This document shows positions 28,471-36,734 of a stretch of 64,000 nucleotides of DNA, in pieces; the stretch's first letter is position 1, and the number at the start of each line of letters is the position of its first letter. The position numbers and the translations under genes were made by a program. The notes below the pieces were generated by a model. The model saw only the letters and a list, made by a program, of their open reading frames with translations, was not told the origin of the DNA and made no database searches. The stretch comes from Alicyclobacillus_A sp963788285 (GTDB taxonomy: Bacteria > Bacillota > Bacilli > Alicyclobacillales > Alicyclobacillaceae): the NCBI GenBank assembly GCA_963788285.1, contig CAWBGB010000008.1, forward strand, positions 186,001 through 250,000. The letters run 5' to 3'.

Positions 28471-28616
28471 TGTACGTGAATAGCCTGTGCTCCGTAACTA
28501 CGAGCAGCTGCATTACTAAAAGTAACCCCTACAAGACAAATTCCCGCGTAAATGTAATACACTTTCCCCCGCTCTTTCCTTTGTGGTTTTGTATAATCAT
28601 TTGACCCTGTGCCCAT
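28471..28616 (-). pseudogene. N-terminal stub of an unknown gene truncated by the IS256 element
   Basis: ATG 28616 with a GAGGGGCGAGC site opens MGTGSNDYTKPQRKERGKVY then a hydrophobic segment YIYAGICLVGVTFSNAAA, after which the frame enters the IS left end at 28470 and stops. It looks like the cytoplasmic start and first helix of a membrane protein. The remainder is not found on the far side of the IS. Confidence 0.55.
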
Positions 28617-28760
28617 GCTCGCCCCTCTAATTCAAGACGCGGTCGTCAAATGCGAAGGTATTTGCCCTCGTTCGTGTTTCCTTATACTAACACTTTTGCC
28701 CGGAGGAAATTTCTTTGATGCTTCCCGCAGAAATTATAGCAATATTAACGCATTTGTGTG

Positions 28761-28824
28761 TATAATGAGTCCATGAAAGTTTCCATAGGGAAAAAGTTTT
28801 TCTATCGAGACACAGTGTGTCTCT
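28761..28824 (+). promoter_or_regulatory. Promoter, operator-like palindrome and leader hairpin of mntH
   Basis: TATAAT at 28761-28766 is a good -10. Just downstream TTTCC-ATAG-GGAAA (28780-28793) is a palindrome placed like an MntR operator over the transcription start. Then GAGACAC-AGT-GTGTCTC (28808-28824) can form a hairpin in the leader. The -35 is weak, leaving room for regulation. The regulator assignment is inference from position. Confidence 0.45.
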
Positions 28825-28872
28825 AAGGAAACAAACCAATGAAACGAACAGTTGCGAAAGGAAGTGTGTTTG

Positions 28873-30174
28873 GTGAGCATATCGTCAATGGAAGTTGGAA
28901 CGGAAAGCAGGGCAGTTGTTGCTGCTCGCGCGTCGATTGCTCGTCAACGAAAGGGAATCCGTGCATTAGTTCCATTCTTAGGTCCAGCCTTCATCGCCTC
29001 TGTTGCCTACATCGACCCAGGAAACTACGCAACCAACATCCAAAGCGGTTCGGAGTTTGGCTACAAGTTGTTGTGGGTCGTGGTGTTAGCCAATCTAATG
29101 GCGATGTTAATTCAAAACATGTCCTCGAAGCTAGGCATTGCAACCGGAAAGAACCTTCCTGAGTTGTGTCGGGAGTATTTTCCGAAGTGGTTGTCCTACG
29201 TCATGTGGGGGTTTTCTGAAGTAGCAGCAATGGCAACTGACCTTGCTGAATTTCTGGGTGCCACCTTGGGATTGAACTTGCTCTTTCATATTCCAATGCT
29301 CATTGCAACAGTGATCACCGGTATCGCAACGTATCTCATCCTTACGTTAGAGAGGTTTGGATTTCGACCATTAGAGAAATTTATCTCGACTTTGGTTATT
29401 GTTATCGCCGTATGTTATGTTGTGGAAACGTTTCTGTCCAAACCTCAGTGGAGCCAAGTCGTGTACCACAGTGTGGTCCCTTGGATGGGTAATAGTGATG
29501 CGGTTTTGTTATCAGTTGGTGTCATAGGGGCAACGGTCATGCCACATGTGGTCTACCTGCATTCCAGTCTCACACAAAAACGGATTGTACCGCGCAATGA
29601 CGTAGAAAAGAAGCGTATTTTCGGATTCAATACGACTGAAGTCATCATTGCGATGACGCTGGCAGGCTTAATCAACCTGTCCATGATGTTCATGGCAGCA
29701 TCTGTATTCCATAACACGGGGCATACCCAGATTGCCGATATTCAAACAGCCTATAAAACCTTAACACCTCTTTTAGGCCCTGCATCCGCTGGTGTGTTTC
29801 TTGTTTCTCTGCTTGCATCAGGACTATCAAGTTCCGCTGTCGGAACAATGGCGGGTCAAGTAATTATGCAAGGTTTCGTGGGCTTTGCGATTCCGTTGTG
29901 GTTGCGCCGTGTATTAACGATGCTCCCCACCTTTATCATCGTGGCTCTTGGAATTAACCCAACCCAAACGCTTGTCATCAGCCAAGTCATTTTAAGTTTG
30001 GTTTTACCGATGCCGATTATCGCTTTGATTTACTTCACACGTCGTCGTGACATTATGGGAGTCCTTACAAACAAACGTCTTGTTACAATACTCGCTACCG
30101 TTTGTGCCGTCGTCATCGTAGCACTCAATGCGTTGCTCATTTACCAAACATTTGGTGGACCAATGCCATTCTAA
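28873..30174 (+). CDS. mntH: Manganese (divalent metal) importer MntH, Nramp family
   Basis: A proton-coupled Mn2+ (and Fe2+) importer with about 11 membrane helices. The key motif in helix 1 is AYIDPGNYATNIQSG (the DPGN ligands), and helix 6 has GATVMPHVVYLHSSL with the conserved MPH. The length (~433) is normal. GTG 28873 is chosen with AAAGGAAG 8 bp upstream; ATG 28888 is possible. The following VIT gene starts 22 bp downstream and is probably co-transcribed. Confidence 0.95.
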   Translation: MSISSMEVGTESRAVVAARASIARQRKGIRALVPFLGPAFIASVAYIDPGNYATNIQSGSEFGYKLLWVVVLANLMAMLIQNMSSKLGIATGKNLPELCREYFPKWLSYVMWGFSEVAAMATDLAEFLGATLGLNLLFHIPMLIATVITGIATYLILTLERFGFRPLEKFISTLVIVIAVCYVVETFLSKPQWSQVVYHSVVPWMGNSDAVLLSVGVIGATVMPHVVYLHSSLTQKRIVPRNDVEKKRIFGFNTTEVIIAMTLAGLINLSMMFMAASVFHNTGHTQIADIQTAYKTLTPLLGPASAGVFLVSLLASGLSSSAVGTMAGQVIMQGFVGFAIPLWLRRVLTMLPTFIIVALGINPTQTLVISQVILSLVLPMPIIALIYFTRRRDIMGVLTNKRLVTILATVCAVVIVALNALLIYQTFGGPMPF

Positions 30175-30196
30175 CTGGGTATAGGGAGGAATGAAG

Positions 30197-30958
30197 ATGT
30201 CAACTGAGAACACCATTGCCCCAATGTCAACTATATCTGAATCACTTCATCGTTTGTGGAGTAAAGAGCGCTGGCATAAGACACATACTGGTGGGTGGAT
30301 TGGGGATGCCATTTACGGTGTAAATGATGGGTTGGGGGCGATTTTCGGTATTATCGCTGGTGTAGCTGGATACACCGCAAACAGTCAAACGGTTCTAATC
30401 AGCGGATTGTTTGGTGCCCTCGCAAGTACCCTTTCCATGGGAGCCGGTGCTTGGTTGGCGACAAAATCAGAGAAAGAGCTTCAACAAGCAGAAATCGCAC
30501 ATGAACGGCGTGAAATTCTTGAAAATCCAGAACACGAACTCGAAGAATTGGTACTGCTGTATCAGCTTAAAGGGTTCTCAGAAGAAGAGTCACTTAAGAT
30601 CGCAAATCACGTCGCGCGAGATACTGAACTATTTGTAAAAACCATGGCACAAGAAGAACTTGGGTTTCATGATGAATCTGCGGGTAACCCATGGAGTTCT
30701 GCGTTTGTTGGGAGTCTTTCCACCTTTGTTGGTGGGATCGTTCCATTGATTCCGTTCCTTTTTGCAAGAGGCTTAATAGCCATGATAGCGGCGGGAGTCG
30801 TAAGCATACTTGCCCATTTTGCTGTTGGAGCAGCCAAGAGTCTGGTGACGGCAAGAAGTTGGTGGGCAAGTGGTTTAGAAATGACAGCTGCAGGTCTCAT
30901 CGTAGGTGCTGTCGCTTATGGTCTTGGTTTGCTCGGCACTCTGTTGGTTCAAATTTAG
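30197..30958 (+). CDS. VIT1/CCC1-family iron/manganese transporter
   Basis: A 253-residue membrane protein. The first helices read DAIYGVNDGLGAIFGIIAGV, with the conserved Asp/Asn/Gly of VIT. A soluble loop (about 90-160) is rich in Glu (HERREILENPEHELEELVLL), as expected for the metal-binding domain, and the C-terminal helices are AFVGSLSTFVGGIVPLIPF and GLEMTAAGLIVGAVAYGLG. VIT/CCC1 proteins move Fe2+ or Mn2+ out of the cytoplasm. The start is ATG 30197, since GGAGG is 7 bp upstream. It shares the operon with mntH, so import and export sit together. Confidence 0.9.
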   Translation: MSTENTIAPMSTISESLHRLWSKERWHKTHTGGWIGDAIYGVNDGLGAIFGIIAGVAGYTANSQTVLISGLFGALASTLSMGAGAWLATKSEKELQQAEIAHERREILENPEHELEELVLLYQLKGFSEEESLKIANHVARDTELFVKTMAQEELGFHDESAGNPWSSAFVGSLSTFVGGIVPLIPFLFARGLIAMIAAGVVSILAHFAVGAAKSLVTARSWWASGLEMTAAGLIVGAVAYGLGLLGTLLVQI

Positions 30959-31083
30959 TACCTAACGTGCGGCTCATATCGTAAGCATTTTCAGCGAGAA
31001 TGAGCCGTTGTGTTCTCCACCTTCCTTTTGATCACCACTGCCCTTCATATAGCTGAAAAGCAGCGTCAGAACGGAGGTTGAAA

Positions 31084-31518
31084 ATGAATTTTAGCCCAGC
31101 TCAAGAGGATTACGTCGAAATAATCTGGGAATTGACTCAGAAACTCGGGTATGTACGGGTTACGGATGTTGCAAGGGCTCTTGGGGTCAAGAATGGTTCA
31201 GTGAGTAGAATGGTTCAGAAACTAGACAAGGAAGGCGTTTTGATCTACGAAAGGTATCGTGGTATTCGGATGACGTCTGAAGGGTATGAGCGTGGTCGGA
31301 AAATGTACGAACGACGAATGGTGATTGAGGGTTTTTTTACATGTATAGGCGTCGTGGATATAGAGACCGTTCGTTACGCTGTTGAAGGAATGGAGCATTT
31401 CGTCACCGACGAAGTAATGGAAAACATGCAGAGATTGACGTGCTATATACACAGAAATCCTATGTGGTGGAGACAATATCGAAATGACTCTGGCGACCAA
31501 TGTAGTGCAGCTCAATAA
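31084..31518 (+). CDS. mntR: DtxR/MntR-family metalloregulator with an altered metal site
   Basis: A 144-residue winged-helix repressor. The DNA-binding part YVRVTDVARALGVKNGSVSR then MVQKLDKEGVLIYERYRGI closely follows Bacillus MntR. Of the MntR ligands, Asp and Glu near the N-terminus (QEDYVE) and Glu/Glu/His of VEGMEH are present. The position of His77 (YRHELLEQF in B. subtilis) aligns with Arg (YERRMVIEGF). It starts at ATG 31084 with a GGAGG site. It is a likely regulator of mntH and the VIT gene, with possibly altered metal response. Confidence 0.85.
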   Translation: MNFSPAQEDYVEIIWELTQKLGYVRVTDVARALGVKNGSVSRMVQKLDKEGVLIYERYRGIRMTSEGYERGRKMYERRMVIEGFFTCIGVVDIETVRYAVEGMEHFVTDEVMENMQRLTCYIHRNPMWWRQYRNDSGDQCSAAQ

Positions 31519-31612
31519 TAACCTTTTGCCTCTTGCATCCTGCATCTACTTCGCCATGTAAAACTTTATACTAGTGCATTAGGCTAGTGGCTCTTAAGGA
31601 ATTATAGAAGTG

Positions 31613-31646
31613 CAAATGCCTATGCCGAAGACAGCATAGGCATTTG
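31613..31646. terminator. Hairpin between convergent mntR and the ATPase operon
   Basis: CAAATGCCTATGC and GCATAGGCATTTG form a perfect 13-bp stem with an 8-base loop, lying between two converging transcription units. There is no long T tract on either side. Confidence 0.6.
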
Positions 31647-31708
31647 TGGATGTCCAGTAAAGTTTGTACTCACATGGGACACTAAGTCACTCCATGTTTC
31701 CTTGAAAT

Positions 31709-31936
31709 TTATTTACTAAGCGCTGTCTTTTCAGCAATTAAATCCTCCAGGTGTTCCTTTTGCAACAACAACTCTTCTACAGAGGGTTCACTCGAATTGA
31801 TGTGTGTTGTATCCGTTGGGTTTCCTTGGACCAAGCGGCTAAGCTGCCCCCTATTCTGTTCATATAGTCGATAACCGACTGCCCCAACAACAGTTCCAGT
31901 TACAAAACCTATCCAAAAGTCCCGATTAAATTGCAT
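31709..31936 (-). CDS. YtxH-like small single-helix protein, last gene of the ATPase operon
   Basis: 75 residues: a short start, then the glycine-zipper-like helix FWIGFVTGTVVGAVGYRLYE, and a hydrophilic tail with a Glu/Leu-rich end (EELLLQKEHLEDLIAEKTAL) that may form a coiled coil. AGGAGGAG precedes ATG 31936, 13 bp after the previous gene. YtxH-like proteins have no defined enzyme role; a structural or membrane-shaping part is possible. Confidence 0.75.
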   Translation of the reverse strand: MQFNRDFWIGFVTGTVVGAVGYRLYEQNRGQLSRLVQGNPTDTTHINSSEPSVEELLLQKEHLEDLIAEKTALSK

Positions 31937-31949
31937 TGAAAAACTCCTC

Positions 31950-32558
31950 CTAACGCATAGTTCTATAGTGGTTTATATGAAAGGAAGCATTTGTGCTCCT
32001 CTTCATATCACTTATAATTTCCAACAGATTTACAGCCCACGTTACTAAGGAAACTTGAAGTATGTTGCTAGCTCCAAGCGATAACATGCTTACAATTCCT
32101 GTAATAATATCTGGATGGTGAAGTTTGTTGGTCCCGTGATTGATGACCGTGTACGCCGTGGAGATAACTGCTGAATAATCTAAAACATCTGGACGGTGTA
32201 CAGACCTTCTGCGTGAAAAAGTCATTAACAACAGAAAGCCAGACACCGCAGAACGTAACAAATCACGTCTAACGGTGGGGTTCATCCCAGTCACAAAATC
32301 GCTTAGTGAATGAACCTGGTTTCGTTGGAAAATGAAAAACAGATTTTGCAACAAATCCTTACGTCGGATTTTGTCTGAATCATAATTGATAACCACGGTG
32401 TGGATGAGTGGCTGCATCCGAACAGATTGTATTCCGCGAATACTACTGATCAACTTCTTTACAGGTTGTAAATCGGGATATTCTGCAATGTTTGGAACGA
32501 ATAAGCGAATTCTGTGTGGAAGTTCATGAGCAATGATAATTGTTGATTTGCCTCTCAC
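31950..32558 (-). CDS. HMA2-like protein with C-terminal membrane segments
   Basis: 202 residues starting GTG 32558 after GGGAG. The N-terminal half has IIIAHELPHRIRLFVPNI and the beta-alpha-beta pattern (SIRGIQSVRMQPLIHTVVIN) of a heavy-metal-associated fold, without a CxxC. The usual PGRxR of this group is PHRIR here. The C-terminal half has weakly hydrophobic segments (SAVSGFLLLMTF, GIVSMLSLGASNILQVSLVT). It lies 17 bp after the ATPase in the same operon, so it is a probable partner or scaffold of the ATPase. Confidence 0.75.
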   Translation of the reverse strand: MRGKSTIIIAHELPHRIRLFVPNIAEYPDLQPVKKLISSIRGIQSVRMQPLIHTVVINYDSDKIRRKDLLQNLFFIFQRNQVHSLSDFVTGMNPTVRRDLLRSAVSGFLLLMTFSRRRSVHRPDVLDYSAVISTAYTVINHGTNKLHHPDIITGIVSMLSLGASNILQVSLVTWAVNLLEIISDMKRSTNASFHINHYRTMR

Positions 32559-32575
32559 TCGGCTTCACACTCCCT

Positions 32576-34747
32576 CTACAGACCAATGACAGAGGATAGT
32601 TTACTGTCACCGGCATTAAACCTTTCAGCGAATCGGTCTCTCGGATGTTGTGCACGAATCACTGAAAGCTTTGGTTTGCGATTGAGATCCAACCACAGTA
32701 GTCGTGAGCTGTTGGCAACCACTGCGACGGTTGCGCCGTTGTGAATGATGGCACTTAACACCGGGGATATAAGCCCTGATGCTCCAAATAACATTGCGAT
32801 TGCATTGAGGGCAACTGTAAAACGAATATTGTATCGAACTATCTGCATGGTCTTCCTAGAAAGCTCCATTAACGCTGGCAAGGTGAGTGGATCGTCGGAA
32901 GTGATGGTGATGTCGCTGGCTTCAGCAGCCAAAGCAGTTCGTTTACTCCCCATTGACACCCCAACGTCTGATTTGGCTAGGGCAGGAGCATCATTGAGCC
33001 CATCTCCCACCATTAATACCCGTCTACCAGCTCTCTGAAGTTGTCGGATAACCAGTTGTTTCTGCTCGGGTAAAGCCTCCGAAATGCACTGTCGAATGCC
33101 TAGTTGTTTGGAAACTAGTGTGGCATTTCGATGCTGATCTCCAGTAACCATCAGGATATTTTTGATGTATTTTTGTTTTATACGGAACAAACTTCTCTTC
33201 ATGTTTTTCCGAATGCGGTCTTGAATATAAATGATTCCGAGTAGTGAACGCTGCTTAGCAACATATATTGGTGCTCCGACGCTCTTGTGTACCAACGATT
33301 TAACATCGATTTGGTTCTCTCGTAGAAACCGCTCGCTTCCGACTAATATTTCATGCCCTTCGACGGTTGCCGAAATGCCTTTCCCAACGACATTTTTCAC
33401 ATGGGTAGGCTCTAGGATACGAATTCTCTTTCTGCCCGCTTCCTGCAGTATGGCTTCAGCAATCGGATGTCCTGAATGTTTCTCCACGGATGCCGCATAA
33501 GAAAGAACTTTTTCCTCCGCACCAGGTTCTATGGAATGAATCGACACGACTTCTGGTCTGCCTTCCGTTACCGTACCAGTCTTATCCAATACTATTGTGT
33601 CAATTGAATCTAACTTTTCAATGTATTGACCTCCTTTAATAAGGATTCCACATTTCGCTCCCTTCGCGATGGATGCTGAAAAGGCAGTAGAAGTAGAGAG
33701 TTTAAGACCACAACAAAAATCAACAATGAGCATGTTTAATGTTCGATTCCAGTTTCTTGTGAACATGTAAACAATACCAGCCATTAGAAACGAAACGACA
33801 ACCAAACGATTGGCAAGACGATCCGTTAAGTTCTGGACAGGAGCCCGTTGCTCATAAGACTCCTCAATTAGCTTGATCATGCGCCTGATTGCTGTCTCGT
33901 CCCCGACTTTTTCAGCCTTAATTAACAAGCATCCCTCCTTTAAAACGCTTCCAGAAAATATTGAATCTCCCGTTTCCACCAGTTTAGGGAGGTACTCTCC
34001 CGTAATTGACGATTCATCGATCACTCCAGTTCCCGACAGAACCGTTCCATCTACAGGCGTCTTTTCCCCTGCGAACACATACACTTGATCCCCCACCTGA
34101 AGGTCTTTGACCGACACTTTTACGGTTTCACCATTCACAACTTTCCAAGCGGTACTTACTTCAGATTCCATCAAGTCAGACAAGCTTTGTCTTGCGCGAA
34201 CTGCTGTTAAGTCCGACAACATCTCACTAAAAGCAGAAATCATCAAAATAAAAATTGCAGACTGTGGCGCCCCCTTGATTAATGAGGCTACGATTGCGAC
34301 TGAACTTAATGTATCTGCATTTGCCCTGCGGTTTTTAATCAACGTCGATAGCCCGTTTCTAAACGTGTTACGTGAAACGTACATGGCAATCAAGGAAGGA
34401 ACAGATAGCCATCTAATTCTTGTCGTTGGTGTCGGAAAAGTACAATTCCATAAGAGTGCTATACTGCAGAGCAAGAATTGAATTCCGTACCTGTTACGAA
34501 TGGATGAAGGTCGGTCTACAATTTTTAATTTCTTTAATAGCCTCGATAACAGCAACAATACTTGCTGACATGGGAAATTAACATTGTAATAAATCAACAA
34601 TGAATTTGTCTCTTTTCTAAAACATGCAGAGTAAATGAAGGGGTATTGGCGTATGTACACTTCTAAGAGAGTCGGATTACTTATGTTCACTTTCAGACGA
34701 ATTCTGGTTCTGCCGGGCAAGCTGTGCACAACATGGAAATCGCTCAT
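32576..34747 (-). CDS. P1B-type ATPase, P1B-6-like (ferrosome FezB-like) metal pump
   Basis: A 723-residue P-type ATPase. The N-terminal HMA2-like domain carries LPGRTR (residues 10-15) rather than CxxC. The actuator has ITGE (~248-251), the P-domain DKTGTVTEGR (388), the N-domain SGHP (~425-428) and the hinge GDGLNDAPAL. The ion-site helix reads VDFCCGLKLSTSTA (~342-355) in place of CPC, CPH or SPC, which fits the P1B-6 group with an XCG-type site. ATG 34747 overlaps the upstream stop (ATGA), indicating coupling. It probably moves iron or a similar metal into a membrane compartment or out of the cell; this is inference. Confidence 0.88.
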   Translation of the reverse strand: MSDFHVVHSLPGRTRIRLKVNISNPTLLEVYIRQYPFIYSACFRKETNSLLIYYNVNFPCQQVLLLLSRLLKKLKIVDRPSSIRNRYGIQFLLCSIALLWNCTFPTPTTRIRWLSVPSLIAMYVSRNTFRNGLSTLIKNRRANADTLSSVAIVASLIKGAPQSAIFILMISAFSEMLSDLTAVRARQSLSDLMESEVSTAWKVVNGETVKVSVKDLQVGDQVYVFAGEKTPVDGTVLSGTGVIDESSITGEYLPKLVETGDSIFSGSVLKEGCLLIKAEKVGDETAIRRMIKLIEESYEQRAPVQNLTDRLANRLVVVSFLMAGIVYMFTRNWNRTLNMLIVDFCCGLKLSTSTAFSASIAKGAKCGILIKGGQYIEKLDSIDTIVLDKTGTVTEGRPEVVSIHSIEPGAEEKVLSYAASVEKHSGHPIAEAILQEAGRKRIRILEPTHVKNVVGKGISATVEGHEILVGSERFLRENQIDVKSLVHKSVGAPIYVAKQRSLLGIIYIQDRIRKNMKRSLFRIKQKYIKNILMVTGDQHRNATLVSKQLGIRQCISEALPEQKQLVIRQLQRAGRRVLMVGDGLNDAPALAKSDVGVSMGSKRTALAAEASDITITSDDPLTLPALMELSRKTMQIVRYNIRFTVALNAIAMLFGASGLISPVLSAIIHNGATVAVVANSSRLLWLDLNRKPKLSVIRAQHPRDRFAERFNAGDSKLSSVIGL

Positions 34748-35274
34748 CCTTTTCTCCCCTCTTGCTTCAGCAATCCGTATGCCCACAGGATTAAGCTGGT
34801 TGAGAACGTCGGATTCGATGAGAACCCGATAATACCACGGGTAACTAGCAATAAAATCAACGTCGAACTTAAATCAATCTTGCCCATAGTTCTTGTCTTA
34901 ATTTGACCGTCTACGCCGTCAACTGTCTTCTGAAGCAGCCCCATGAGTTCTGCTTCACGTTGTGGGTAAGACGCAACCGCGGCATTGACCGCTAATTTAA
35001 CGATTTCATCGAATTCTGCAGGTGTCAGGTGGTCTCGTCGGAAGTGTAGCAGTAACGAACCCGTGACGTCGGATAGGTGAACATTTCGCACGAGAGGATG
35101 GCCGATTAAAGCCCTTTCGACTGCCTCCTTTGTAGCTTTGTGTTTCCAGCGGTCGCACTGTAAACGTAGACGTCCAGGTAATGCACTGACGACTTTTACT
35201 TTTTGGTCATAAAACTTTTTCAATAACTTGTTACCCAGTATTGACCCGCCTAAACCTAGCAAAGATTGCAGCAT
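34744..35274 (-). CDS. HMA2-like protein with C-terminal hydrophobic helices
   Basis: 176 residues starting ATG 35274 after AAGGAGG. The N-terminus (LLGLGGSILGNKLLKKFYDQ) is amphipathic; the HMA2-like fold contains VVSALPGRLRLQCDRW and VRNVHLSDVTGSLLLHF. The C-terminus has two hydrophobic stretches (LSSTLILLLVTRGIIGF, FSTSLILWAYGLL). The LPGRxR motif is shared with the ATPase and the 94-residue protein. It is translationally coupled to the ATPase. Confidence 0.78.
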   Translation of the reverse strand: MLQSLLGLGGSILGNKLLKKFYDQKVKVVSALPGRLRLQCDRWKHKATKEAVERALIGHPLVRNVHLSDVTGSLLLHFRRDHLTPAEFDEIVKLAVNAAVASYPQREAELMGLLQKTVDGVDGQIKTRTMGKIDLSSTLILLLVTRGIIGFSSNPTFSTSLILWAYGLLKQEGRKG

Positions 35275-35285
35275 TTAAATCCTCC

Positions 35286-35570
35286 TTACGATTCTCTTAT
35301 CAATCGAATTAGCCAAGTCTCAACCCTTTCTGGCTCGATTCGTGCCCATGCGTGATACCTAATTAAGATGGAACCAGTATCCTTGTTATGTGTTACGTCA
35401 ATTAAGCTCGGTTCTTCCTTTTTCCAATGTGTAATTCGAGTGGCTATTGTTTCGTGATGTTTCCACAAGGGAGACATAATTCGGATTCTTCCCGGGGAGT
35501 AATGAGTCACTTGAATGTGGTTAGACTTCAATAATCGGTTGATTCTGTATAGAGTGAATAATTGCTTCAT
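35286..35570 (-). CDS. Small HMA2-like protein, first gene of the ATPase operon
   Basis: 94 residues starting ATG 35570 with an AGGTG site. It consists of one HMA2-like domain: YSPGRIRIMSPLW near 25 and a closing strand DTGSILIRYH. There is no cysteine pair. It is soluble as far as can be seen. Together with the next two genes it shows the same GRxR signature, suggesting a common interaction surface or metal/phosphate binding site. Confidence 0.75.
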   Translation of the reverse strand: MKQLFTLYRINRLLKSNHIQVTHYSPGRIRIMSPLWKHHETIATRITHWKKEEPSLIDVTHNKDTGSILIRYHAWARIEPERVETWLIRLIRES

Positions 35571-35684
35571 ATTTTCACCTAATCTTAATTTAGAGTAGAG
35601 TGCGAAGTAAGAACGACCAAAATCCCACTGAAAAATTTCATCCAGAGTTTCATCTCCCAGCTACGGATAAAAGATGACACATAA

Positions 35685-35815
35685 AGTAAATCGTTCCCAT
35701 TCGCGGCTACAAGGCAGTAAGTCCGACATGTCGAAGTCGGAGAAACCTTTCAGCCGATGGGTTCCCTCTCTGTTCCGTTCTGGCATGCTGCCCCATGTCC
35801 TTGATCAACGTCTAG
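35685..35815 (-). promoter_or_regulatory. Structured leader, possibly T-box-derived, upstream of the ATPase operon
   Basis: On the minus strand a GATCAAGGACATGG start is followed by ACAGAGAGGGAACC, a loop containing CGGCTGAAA, and GGTTTCTC, which looks like the AGAGA plus distal stem of a T-box stem I. A second hairpin is CGACTTCGACATGTCG. The conserved TGGxACCGCG antiterminator sequence is not found, so this may be a relic or another RNA. An inverted repeat GAATGA-N8-TCATTC lies at 35839-35858. Confidence 0.35.
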
Positions 35816-36019
35816 TTTCGTTTGGAATTGTATCAAGCGAATGAATATTATATCATTCTATTAGAATTGTCAATCCCTGTATAGATCTAAGTGGAGAAAC
35901 AACTTATCAGTGAATCCTGCCCGAGAGCGCAACAACGACGGAACGCGGAGACGGAACGCGGATATGTATGATTATTCAAAATTATCATATAATAATACGT
36001 CCGCTACATCTAGACTTAT

Positions 36020-36138
36020 TGGGCATTCGCCGCCGGGTAGCTTGGGCACCTTGCGGTGCCCTCACCCCCTCAGAACCGTGCGTGACAGTTTCCCGTCACA
36101 CGGCTCAAGCCACCTTGACCAGTTGCCTCGGTAACCCA
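36020..36138 (-). mobile_element. 3' fragment of a group II intron (domains V and VI)
   Basis: A 34-nt domain V is present at 36073-36106 (minus strand GAGCCGTGTG...CACGGTTC), with domain VI following (GGGCACCGCAAGGTGCCC). The same block occurs at 43438-43471. No maturase or 5' part lies beside it. Confidence 0.85.
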
Positions 36139-36353
36139 TAGACGAGGTGTACGATTAGGCGCAAACTACGGATGTATACAAAGCCAGCGCTCCTGATTGT
36201 AGATGAAATTGGATACCGTAAAATGACGGAAACCGCCGCCCACCGGTCGTCAATTTTCTGTCCCATGTCGTGAACCAACTGTAAGCATTCCTGAAGCATA
36301 CTGTTCGTATTTTGAAACACTTCAAGCATCATCTGCAGCGTTTCCTCGTCCAC
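36105..36353 (-). pseudogene. Short unknown gene whose 3' end is replaced by intron sequence
   Basis: GTG 36353 with AGGGGAG opens VDEETLQMMLEVFQNTNSML then QECLQLVHDMGQKIDDRWAA, a helical coiled-coil-like protein. From about residue 72 the frame runs into the intron fragment and stops at 36105. The original end is lost. No family was recognised. Confidence 0.5.
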
Positions 36354-36734
36354 AGCCGTTTCTCCCCTTCCATGACGACATTCTATGACGAAACACATTG
36401 CTTGAAACGCTAGATAATACGGAAGTTTTTGTCATGTTTGAAATACCTCAGGGGGTATCGACTGAACGTGATACAACGGCGTGAACCCTTGCTACGAATA
36501 GAATTTCCGTGCACTTTAGTGACAATTACCATCGAATCACACGTCACAACATGACATACACACTCTAGACACCAAAATGGATTAGCCGTAACGAGCTGAT
36601 GATGGATTACGTTGACCTCGTAAAAATCTGATACGACAGGGTTCTTCGTCTGTGTGCTTCATCATGCATGACATCTACCCAACAACCTCTCCATAGGATA
36701 TACTGGAAATTAACGTCTATTTTTGGAGGTTAGC
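36354..36734. other. Intergenic region before fabL
   Basis: About 380 bases without a convincing frame. GGAGG at 36725-36729 belongs to fabL. I see no terminator or RNA motif. Confidence 0.5.
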
